A DNA stretch of 64,000 bases from Chlorobaculum thiosulfatiphilum. Lineage in GTDB: Bacteria > Bacteroidota > Chlorobiia > Chlorobiales > Chlorobiaceae. Shown here in pieces: positions 57,604 to 64,000 of the stretch. The notes under the pieces are model-generated. The model ran no database searches, had not been told where the DNA came from, and saw only the letters and a list, made by a program, of their open reading frames with translations. Each line of letters opens with the position of its first letter. The stretch's first letter is position 1. A program made the position numbers and the translations under genes. Location: contig NZ_VDCH01000006.1 in the NCBI RefSeq assembly GCF_006265165.1, positions 1-64,000 of the forward strand. The letters run 5' to 3'.

Positions 57604-58260
57604 ATGAGAGTCATCCTGTTGGGCGCGCCGGGCGCCGGCAAAGGAACACAGGCACAATACATTTCAGAAGCTTTCGGCATACCCCAGATATCGACCGGCG
57701 ACATGCTGCGCGCCGCCGTCAAAGCCGCCACGCCGCTCGGCCTTGCCGCTAAAAAGGTCATGGATGAAGGGGGGCTCGTACCGGACGACATTATCATTAG
57801 CCTTGTCAAAGAGCGCCTCGAACAGTCTGATTGCGTTAATGGCTGCCTCTTCGACGGATTCCCTCGCACCCTGGGCCAGGCCGAAGCATTGAGAGCCGAA
57901 GGCATCAACATCGACTACATCATCGAAATCGCTGTCCCCGACGAAGAGATCATCAAACGCATGAGCGGACGCCGCGTCCATCTCGCTTCGGGCCGCACCT
58001 ACCACGTCGTGTTCAACCCGCCCGCCGTGCCAGACACGGACGACGTCACCGGCGAGCTGCTGGTGCAGCGTGACGACGATTGCGAACAGACCGTGCGCAA
58101 GCGCCTGAAAGCCTATCACGAACTGACCGAACCGCTCATCGGCTACTACCGGAACCTGTCGATGAACGGCTCGGCTGATGCTCCGAAATACTCAAGTATC
58201 ACGGGGATCGGCGGAGTCGAACAGATCAAAAAAGAGGTCATCGCCGCCCTCAACAGTTGA
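57604..58260 (+). CDS. adk: adenylate kinase
   Basis: [10 protein letters not shown] at 7-16 is the P-loop; [20 protein letters not shown] and the LID region ([24 protein letters not shown]) are all present. The 218-residue long form has no zinc cysteines. It makes ADP from ATP and AMP. A strong terminator follows, so the rlmN-hypothetical-adk operon ends here. Confidence 0.98.
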   Translation: MRVILLGAPGAGKGTQAQYISEAFGIPQISTGDMLRAAVKAATPLGLAAKKVMDEGGLVPDDIIISLVKERLEQSDCVNGCLFDGFPRTLGQAEALRAEGINIDYIIEIAVPDEEIIKRMSGRRVHLASGRTYHVVFNPPAVPDTDDVTGELLVQRDDDCEQTVRKRLKAYHELTEPLIGYYRNLSMNGSADAPKYSSITGIGGVEQIKKEVIAALNS

Positions 58261-58299
58261 TGCGGGCGAGCACATAAACGCCGAAAATAACCAGCACAC

Positions 58300-58330
58300 A
58301 AAAAAGCCAGCATACATTGCTGGCTTTTTT
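58300..58330. terminator. terminator of adk (strong hairpin)
   Basis: AAAAAAGCCAGC pairs perfectly with GCTGGCTTTTTT over a seven-base loop, 40 bp after the adk stop. Complementary A and T runs make it work both ways. Confidence 0.93.
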
Positions 58331-58366
58331 GAATTATGAGTGATGAATTTTGAATTATGAATTGAA
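58331..58366. repeat. ATGAAT-type direct repeat
   Basis: GAATTATGAGTGATGAATTTTGAATTATGAATTG-like sequence, made of overlapping seven-base units (AATTATG, TGATGAA). Relatives stand at 11557-11580, 12282-12318, 22401-22431 and 22677-22712. A TGTTGTCCTTGTTGCCC-type unit repeat follows near 58408-58440. Confidence 0.55.
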
Positions 58367-58478
58367 GAAATGCCGCATCGTGATCACGTTGTCATTGCAT
58401 TGTTTTCACCCTGTTGTCCTTGTTGCCCTTTTCATCCCTAAAGTCCTTACAGCCCTTTTTTTAGCCTTCTGACTGCCG

Positions 58479-60908
58479 ATGCTTGCGATTGTCTATGTAG
58501 AGCGAATCTATCGTGACGAGCCGTTTCTTCTGACGGTGCCGGAGGGACTCGAGGCGACAATTCAGCCGGGTTGCCAGGCGCTGCTGAGCCTCGCCCGCCA
58601 CAAGGCGTCCGCGTACGTCGGCTACGTCTGGTCGCTGGATGCGGCGGGCGACGGCGAGCCTGAAGGCGAAGTGCTCGACCTGCTCAACGGCGGTGTTCCG
58701 GTGCTGACGCCGGTATTGCTGAAACTCGCCCTCTGGATTTCGGACTACTACGCCGCCTTGCCCATCGACTGCCTCTCCACCGCCGTTCCGGCTCCGCTCA
58801 GAAGCGTCGTCGATGACGTGGTGGAGCTTGCCGGCTTCCAGCTCGAAAGCCCCGAAACGAGAATCAAAAGCACCGGTCTGCGCCGGAGCATTTTGAAGGC
58901 GCTGGCGACGGCAAAGCGGCTGACCGTGCGCCAGCTCCGCAAGCGACTGGGGCGCAAGGAGCTTTACAGCGCCATCGCCGAACTTGAACGCGCCGGGCTG
59001 GTCACGGTGCGCAAGAGCTTCGTGGAGACGAAGCCTCGCACCGTCACGGCGTGGCGGCTGGCGGCGGCGCTGCCCGAAGAGCCGGAAAACCTTCTCGCCC
59101 GCTCGCGCAGAAAACGGGAGGCGTTCGAGCTGCTTTCCTCGCGCCCGGAACAACGATTCCTGGCTGGTGAAGGCGGCATTTCGCGAGCGGTGTTCAACGG
59201 CCTCGTCGCGATGGGCCTCGTCGAGAAAACCGAAACCGCCGCGCCCGCCCGCGAAAGTCTGCGCTTCGACGAGCCGCAAAAAAAGATCACCTCGCTCGGC
59301 AAGCACCAGCAGATCGCACTCGACGCACTTGGCGAGGCGCTGCGCCAGAAGCGCTTCCAGACCTTTCTGTTGCACGGCGTGACCGGCAGCGGCAAGACGC
59401 TGGTCTATATCGAGCTGCTCCGGCGCGTACTCGCCGAGGGCAAGACCGCCATCGTGCTGGTGCCGGAAATCTCCCTCACGCCGCAGACCGCCGCCCGCTT
59501 CCGCCACTATTTCGGCGATGACATCCAGATCATGCACAGCGCCATGAGCGACCGTGAGAAGTACGACGCCTGGCAGCGGCTGCGGCAAGGCAAGGCCCGC
59601 ATCGCCCTCGGCGCTCGCTCGACCATCTTCGCGCCGCTGGAGAATGTCGGGGCGATCATCGTGGACGAGGAGCACGACGCCGCCTACAAGCAGGATCGCA
59701 CGCCGCGCTACCACGCCCGCGACACGGCGGTGATGCGGGCAAAATTCGAGAACGCCCTCTGTGTGCTCGGCTCGGCCACGCCGTCGTTCGAGTCGTACCG
59801 GAACGCGCTCGAGGGCAAGTACGCGCTGCTCGAACTGCCGGAGCGCGTGGACAACGCCCGGATGCCCTCGATCGAGCTGGTCTGGATGCCCGGCAGCCAG
59901 CGCGTCACGCCGTCGATCTCCGGCGCGCTCTACGACGCCATCCGCCTCCGGCTCCAACGCAACGAGCAGGTGATCCTGCTGCAAAACCGCCGGGGCTTCG
60001 CGGGCAGCATTCTCTGCTTCGACTGCGGCCACTCGCCGCAATGCCGCCACTGCAACATCCCGCTGGTCTATCACGCAAGCGACCAGAGCCTGCGATGCCA
60101 CTACTGCGGCCACATCGAACCGTTCCGGCAAACGTGCCCGGCCTGCAAATCGGAAAACCTCTTCTACAAAAGCAGCGGCACCGAGCGCATCGAGGAGGAG
60201 CTGAACGAGCTCTTCCCCGGCGAGAGGATTCTGCGCATGGACATCGACACCACCTCGACCAAGGACGCCCACGCCTCGATGCTGACCGCCTTCCGCGAAA
60301 AGAGCGCCCGCATTCTGCTCGGCACACAAATGGTCGCCAAGGGGCTGGACTTCCCGGAGGTGACGCTCGTCGGTGTGCTGATGGCCGACATCGGCCTGAA
60401 CCTCCCCGACTTCCGCGCCTCGGAGCGCATCTACTCGCTCCTGATGCAGGTGGCCGGACGGGCGGGACGCTCATCGATGCCCGGCGAGGTGCTGCTTCAG
60501 CTCTACAACCGCGACAACGAACTGTTCCAGCACGTCATCCGCGCCGACTATCGCCACTTTTTCGAGGCCGAGATGGCCTCCCGGCGAGAACTCGCCTACC
60601 CGCCATTCACCCGCCTCGTCAAGCTCGAGTGCTCCTCGCCCTCGGAGGCGGTGGCGGAAAAAGGGGCGCTGGCGCTGCGAGAGCATCTGCGCCCGCACCT
60701 GCCGGAAGCGTTCGGCGCGATCCTCGGCCCGGCCCCGGCAGGCATCAACAGAATAAAGAACCGTTACCGCTACCAGCTCATCCTCAAGCTCACCGGCATC
60801 AAGCTCTCCGCCACCCTGCTCCGGCAGGTGCAGTACGACACCCTCAACGCTTTTCGGGGAGAAAATCTCGTCATCACCGTTGACGTCGATCCCCAGCATC
60901 TGCTGTAA
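58479..60908 (+). CDS. priA: primosomal helicase PriA
   Basis: The 809-residue protein has the N-terminal 3' DNA-binding domain, a winged-helix part and the helicase core: Walker A GVTGSGKT near 302-309, VDEEHD (DEEH box), GSATPSFES, and the zinc-binding insertion with CFDCGHSPQCRHC and CHYCG...CPAC. Then QMVAKGLDFPEVTLVG and QVAGRAGR. It restarts collapsed replication forks. Length and all motifs are complete. Confidence 0.97.
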   Translation: MLAIVYVERIYRDEPFLLTVPEGLEATIQPGCQALLSLARHKASAYVGYVWSLDAAGDGEPEGEVLDLLNGGVPVLTPVLLKLALWISDYYAALPIDCLSTAVPAPLRSVVDDVVELAGFQLESPETRIKSTGLRRSILKALATAKRLTVRQLRKRLGRKELYSAIAELERAGLVTVRKSFVETKPRTVTAWRLAAALPEEPENLLARSRRKREAFELLSSRPEQRFLAGEGGISRAVFNGLVAMGLVEKTETAAPARESLRFDEPQKKITSLGKHQQIALDALGEALRQKRFQTFLLHGVTGSGKTLVYIELLRRVLAEGKTAIVLVPEISLTPQTAARFRHYFGDDIQIMHSAMSDREKYDAWQRLRQGKARIALGARSTIFAPLENVGAIIVDEEHDAAYKQDRTPRYHARDTAVMRAKFENALCVLGSATPSFESYRNALEGKYALLELPERVDNARMPSIELVWMPGSQRVTPSISGALYDAIRLRLQRNEQVILLQNRRGFAGSILCFDCGHSPQCRHCNIPLVYHASDQSLRCHYCGHIEPFRQTCPACKSENLFYKSSGTERIEEELNELFPGERILRMDIDTTSTKDAHASMLTAFREKSARILLGTQMVAKGLDFPEVTLVGVLMADIGLNLPDFRASERIYSLLMQVAGRAGRSSMPGEVLLQLYNRDNELFQHVIRADYRHFFEAEMASRRELAYPPFTRLVKLECSSPSEAVAEKGALALREHLRPHLPEAFGAILGPAPAGINRIKNRYRYQLILKLTGIKLSATLLRQVQYDTLNAFRGENLVITVDVDPQHLL

Positions 60909-61005
60909 AGAGGTTTTTTTATCGTAAATTTGATGCGACTGGCGGCTGTCGCAAGCATGGACTACGACCCGCGAATTGCAACATTGAACCATTGTTCCGC
61001 AGGCC

Positions 61006-61542
61006 ATGACCGATTTCGAGTGGAAACCCGGCTACCTGAAAACGCACAAGCTCAAGGCATCTGGCGTCATCGCCATCCTTGCGCTCCGGTACCTCTACAC
61101 CTCGCTCTTCATCTACGGCTTCGTCCATAAAATCATGCGCGACTGGATGTGGAGCGACATACTGACGCAACACTTCAAGAAACGATTGCATGAGCTGCTC
61201 GCCACAAACGCCGCGCCCGGCTCCATCGAGGCGACCGTCGCCCTGTGGCAGGCGTCGTATCTGGAGCACTTCGCCCTGCCGCTGGTCGTGCCCATCGCCT
61301 GGATCGTCACCATCGGCGAACTCATCATCGGCGTCGCGCTGCTCCTTGGCGTCAGTACGCGCCTCAACGCGGCTTTCGGCCTCTTCATGCTGCTCAACTT
61401 CGCGGCTGGCGGTTACTACAACCTGACTATTCCGCCGCTGGTCACGATTTCGATTCTGCTCATCCTGCTGCCGACCGGCCACTGGCTCGGCCTCGACCGC
61501 CGTCTCAACAGAAAATATCCGGAGTCACCATGGTTCAAATAA
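61006..61542 (+). CDS. DoxX-family membrane protein
   Basis: The 178-residue protein has four membrane segments (AILALRYLYTSLFIYGF, a segment near 95-125, LNAAFGLFMLLNFAAGG, and TISILLILLPTGHWLG). The motif LRYLYTSLFIYGFVHKI and the GRHWLGLDRRL-like end (GHWLGLDRRLN) are those of the DoxX family, whose relatives are thiosulfate:quinone oxidoreductase subunits and other membrane redox proteins. In a sulfur-oxidising organism a thiosulfate role comes to mind, but no partner gene is adjacent. The next gene overlaps its end by 13 bp. Confidence 0.82.
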   Translation: MTDFEWKPGYLKTHKLKASGVIAILALRYLYTSLFIYGFVHKIMRDWMWSDILTQHFKKRLHELLATNAAPGSIEATVALWQASYLEHFALPLVVPIAWIVTIGELIIGVALLLGVSTRLNAAFGLFMLLNFAAGGYYNLTIPPLVTISILLILLPTGHWLGLDRRLNRKYPESPWFK

Positions 61543-62378
61543 AAGACGCGCCAATACCGCTTCGGGCAAAAAACCGTCGGCGAAAAACCGTGACCACACT
61601 TCTGGTGGCGCTGTTTTTCATGGCCTCACAACCGCTTGACGGAAATACGGCAAGCAAAGCTGGCGAAAACACTGCGCTCGACGCAGCCGATCAGGCATTC
61701 AAATCACTTCGCTACGAAAAAGCAGACTCACTCTACAATGTGGTGATCCAGGAGGGGAAAGAGTCGTCAGACCTGTACTGGAAGCTCGCCCGCCTGAACA
61801 TCAGCATCGCCGAAGCGATACCTCCGTCCGAGCGGGAAAAACGGATGCTCTGGTACGCCAAGGCGGTCGAATACGGGCGAAAGGCGGTGCAGCTCGACGA
61901 AAACAACGCGAGCGCTCACACCTGGCTTGCCGCAGCGTTGGCCCTGAAGGCCGACAAGATCGGCTCGAAAGAGAAGTTGAACAAAGCTGCCGAGATCAAA
62001 CGCGAACTCGACAAAGCGCTGGAGCTGAACCCGCACGACGACGTCGCATGGTCGATGCTTGGCTCATACAACTTCGAGGCATCGAAAATCGGATGGTTCA
62101 GCCGGTTCATGGGAAGCACCTTTGTCGGGCAAATGCCCAAAGGCAGCCGTGACGAGGCGGAAAAGAATTTCAAGAAGGCGATCAGCCTCAATCCGAGAGT
62201 CATCAGGCACTACCACGAACTGGCCCTGCTCTACCTCGAAGAGGACAGAAAACAGGAGGCGCTGAACACCTTGCGAATGGCTGCAACCAAACCGGTACTC
62301 ATGAAAAGCGATGTGCGACGCCTCAAAAAGATCCGGCAGTTCATCGCCAGACTATCGAAAGAGCTGGAAGAAAAGTGA
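61530..62378 (+). CDS. secreted TPR-repeat protein
   Basis: The start MVQIKDAPIPLRAKNRRRK at 61530 overlaps the DoxX gene; the open frame upstream is only its shadow. The 282 residues begin with a charged stretch and a hydrophobic segment (TVTTLLVALFFMASQP), so export is likely. Several TPR-like repeats follow (DAADQAFKSLRYEKADSLY, WYAKAVEYGRKAVQLDE, IKRELDKALELNPHDDVAWSMLGSYN, AEKNFKKAISLNPRVIRHYHELALLY). The layout resembles RMD-like and other periplasmic TPR scaffolds. Translational overlap suggests it works with the DoxX protein. Confidence 0.85.
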   Translation: MVQIKDAPIPLRAKNRRRKTVTTLLVALFFMASQPLDGNTASKAGENTALDAADQAFKSLRYEKADSLYNVVIQEGKESSDLYWKLARLNISIAEAIPPSEREKRMLWYAKAVEYGRKAVQLDENNASAHTWLAAALALKADKIGSKEKLNKAAEIKRELDKALELNPHDDVAWSMLGSYNFEASKIGWFSRFMGSTFVGQMPKGSRDEAEKNFKKAISLNPRVIRHYHELALLYLEEDRKQEALNTLRMAATKPVLMKSDVRRLKKIRQFIARLSKELEEK

Positions 62379-62408
62379 AGCGGTAAAGAGTTGGCGCTTG
62401 TTTTAATT

Positions 62409-62439
62409 GATCAGTCCGATCGGTCTGATCCGACTGATC
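62409..62439. repeat. 31-bp palindrome at the convergent junction
   Basis: GATCAGTCCGATC (62409-62421) and GATCCGACTGATC (62427-62439) form 13-bp arms with one mismatch over a five-base loop. It lies between the TPR gene and the convergent aroQ gene, where it could serve as a terminator. Its plan is like the TATAAG palindromes at 22588 and 31740, though in a different sequence. Confidence 0.6.
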
Positions 62440-62440
62440 T

Positions 62441-62878
62441 TCAATCTCGCAAAAGCAGCGCCCGCACACCGAGGTGGTAGCTCTCGACGCCGAAGCCGGC
62501 GATCACGCCGATGCAGACGGCGGAGAGCACCGAATGGTGGCGGAACTCCTCACGCTTGTGCACGTTGGAGAGGTGCACCTCGACCACCGGCGCCTTGATG
62601 GCGCTGATGGCGTCGCGCAGAGCGATCGAGTAGTGCGTGAAAGCGCCCGCGTTGAGCACCACCCCCGCGCAGCCTCCCCGCTCTTCGACCTCGAAGAGCT
62701 TTTCTATAAGCGCTCCCTCGTACTCCGACTGAAAAAACTCGAACGTCACCTCCGGAAACGCCCCGGCGATGCCGCGATTGATTTCGTCGAGGGTGAGGCT
62801 GCCGTAAACTTCAGGCTCGCGCTTGCCGAGTCGTGAAAGATTCGGCCCGTTCATGACCAGGATGGAGGTCGCGCTCAT
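62441..62878 (-). CDS. aroQ: type II 3-dehydroquinate dehydratase
   Basis: The 145-residue protein matches the type II enzyme: MNGPNLSRLGKREPEVYG with its catalytic Tyr, EGALIEKLFEV, NAGAFTHYSIALRDAI, EVHLSNVHKREEFRHHSVLS (catalytic His and Arg) and GFGVESYHLGVRAL. It carries the third step of the shikimate pathway. It is 17 bp beyond hslU on the same strand. Confidence 0.96.
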   Translation of the reverse strand: MSATSILVMNGPNLSRLGKREPEVYGSLTLDEINRGIAGAFPEVTFEFFQSEYEGALIEKLFEVEERGGCAGVVLNAGAFTHYSIALRDAISAIKAPVVEVHLSNVHKREEFRHHSVLSAVCIGVIAGFGVESYHLGVRALLLRD

Positions 62879-62895
62879 GGGTGCTCCGGTTTGGC

Positions 62896-64000
62896 TTAGA
62901 GGATATACTGGCTCAAATCCCTGTCGGCAACCACCTTGCCAAGCTTTTCACGCACCTGGTCGGCGTCGATGACCACCCTGTTTCCTGCAATTCTGCCGTC
63001 AGTGAGCATCTCCGGAACGCCGAACATCAGCTCTTCGAGCAGGTTGGTCAGAATCGTGTGCAGCCGCCGCGCGCCGATATTCTCGACGGTCTCGTTCACC
63101 TTTGCCGCCGTCCGGGCGATTTCGCGGATCGATTCATCGGTGAATTCGAGGTCGATCTGTTCGGTCCGGAGCATGGCGCGGTACTGCTTGATGAGCGCGT
63201 TGCGCGGCTGGGTGAGGATCAGGTAGAAATCCTCCTCGGTGAGGCTTTTCAGCTCGACCCGGATGGGGAAACGCCCCTGGAGTTCCGGAATGAGGTCGGA
63301 GGGACGGGCCACGTGGAACGCGCCGGAGGCGATGAAAAGCACGTGGTCGGTCTTGACGACGCCGTACTTGGTCGAAACCGCCGAGCCTTCGACGATGGGC
63401 AACAGGTCGCGCTGCACCCCTTCGCGGCTGACGTCCGGCCCCTTGCCGCCAGCGCCGGTGGTGGGCGCGGCGATCTTGTCGATCTCGTCGATGAAGACGA
63501 TGCCCGACTCCTCGACCTTGCGGAGCGCCTCCTTGACGACGGCGTCCATGTCGATGAGCTTCTGCACCTCCTCCTGTTCGAGCAGCTTGCGGGCTTCGGC
63601 GATGGTCAGGCGGCGCTTTTTCTTCTTTTTCGGCATCCCGCTCATCAAGTCCTGCATAATGCCGCCGATCTCCTCCATCTGCCCGAGCGGGCCGAAAATC
63701 TGCATCATGCCGCCCGGCCCGTCGCCGCTGATTTCGAGTTCGATCTGGCGATCCTCCATCCTGCCGGCACGCAGCCGTTCGAGCATTTTCTGGCGGCTTT
63801 TGCGGTTGACTTCACGTTCGAGATTCTTCTCCTCGATGAGTTCCTCTTCACCCGAAACGACGAGCGCCTCCTCCTCTTCGCTGGCATGATCCAGCTCCTC
63901 GACGCCGCTGACGGGAGGCAGCAAGATGTCAAGCAGACGCTCCTCGACGAGCAGCGCCGCCTTTTCGCGAACCTCCTCCGATTTTTCGCTCCGCACCATC
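62896..64000 (-). CDS. hslU: ATP-dependent protease ATPase subunit HslU (3' part)
   Basis: The window holds the last 367 or so residues; the N-terminal Walker A lies beyond the right edge. Visible are the charged I-domain (SRQKMLERLRAGRMEDRQIELEI), Walker B IVFIDEIDKIA, FIASGAFHVARPSDLIPELQGRFPIRVEL (sensor), ENIGARRLHTILTNLLEELMF and the C-terminal end KLGKVVADRDLSQYIL that docks into HslV. HslU unfolds substrates for HslV. The I-domain here is long and highly charged. hslV is not in view. Confidence 0.95.
   Translation of the reverse strand, partial: MVRSEKSEEVREKAALLVEERLLDILLPPVSGVEELDHASEEEEALVVSGEEELIEEKNLEREVNRKSRQKMLERLRAGRMEDRQIELEISGDGPGGMMQIFGPLGQMEEIGGIMQDLMSGMPKKKKKRRLTIAEARKLLEQEEVQKLIDMDAVVKEALRKVEESGIVFIDEIDKIAAPTTGAGGKGPDVSREGVQRDLLPIVEGSAVSTKYGVVKTDHVLFIASGAFHVARPSDLIPELQGRFPIRVELKSLTEEDFYLILTQPRNALIKQYRAMLRTEQIDLEFTDESIREIARTAAKVNETVENIGARRLHTILTNLLEELMFGVPEMLTDGRIAGNRVVIDADQVREKLGKVVADRDLSQYIL

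Noticed and set aside
58461-60329. 622-codon open frame opposite priA
   Set aside because: It lies antisense to priA in register with its GC-rich codon bias, has no protein motif, and its composition (many Arg, Glu, Val, Gln runs) is that of a shadow frame.

Overview
The window reads as chromosome of a green sulfur bacterium (Chlorobiota, most like Chlorobaculum). This is an inference from gene content and from protein sequences that look chlorobial: GC-rich coding, a classical ffh-rpsP-rimM-trmD-rplS block, a fused FAD/Fe-S oxidoreductase with a DUF3683 N-terminus, a short-chain reductase of the chlorophyll b reductase (NYC1/NOL) type, LPS sugar-acid genes, and short dispersed intergenic repeats. 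No photosynthesis core gene lies here, so the species is not fixed.

Layout. 1-7.3 kb is an AT-richer accessory island, all on the minus strand. It holds a possible mobile-element edge, a broken RhuM gene, a one-TM protein of unknown function, the C-terminal piece of a large DNA methyltransferase, an intact 1519-residue nuclease-STAND NTPase protein resembling Avs-type defence proteins, and the N-terminal piece of the helicase/nuclease that normally partners the methyltransferase. The island looks like a restriction-modification locus whose centre was replaced by a defence gene. 7.9-17.4 kb is ordinary chromosome: the fused oxidoreductase, a STAS-like small protein, the NYC1-like reductase, a CPA2 antiporter, an NlpC/P60 hydrolase and a YdcF-like protein. 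17.4-26.3 kb has sbcC, sbcD and rmuC (DNA-end processing) followed by a TIR-NB-ARC-TPR gene, a second probable defence gene. 26.5-30.3 kb has an SRAP protein, a ferredoxin-nitroreductase, tRNA-Cys, a PEP-CTERM lectin-like protein and a DUF2141 protein.

30.5-35.7 kb is a minus-strand envelope operon: flippase-like membrane protein, glycosyltransferase-like protein, CMP-sugar synthetase, a KdnB-like dehydrogenase and a KdnA-like aminotransferase. The last two suggest an 8-amino Kdo type sugar. 36-43.7 kb has an acyl-CoA synthetase, a MutY homologue without its Fe-S cysteines, the translation/secretion block and a heptose kinase. 43.6-46.7 kb has two START/SRPBCC paralogues and a CtpA-type protease. 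An unusual 0.8 kb AT-rich gene-free stretch with a long inverted repeat follows. 47.5-50.2 kb has a RidA protein and three thiamine genes, then a decayed UDP-glucose dehydrogenase gene. 50.9-64 kb is housekeeping: lipoprotein, alpha/beta hydrolase, leucyl aminopeptidase, DHH phosphoesterase, HTH regulator, rlmN, a conserved-looking unknown, adk, priA, DoxX protein, TPR protein, aroQ and the 3' part of hslU, which runs off the window.

Three families of short intergenic repeats recur: ATGAAT-type direct repeats often next to GGGCGG/CCGCCC hairpins, 30-bp palindromes built on TATAAG units, and a 22-nt TTTGTAAAGC motif. No CRISPR array or rRNA operon is present.
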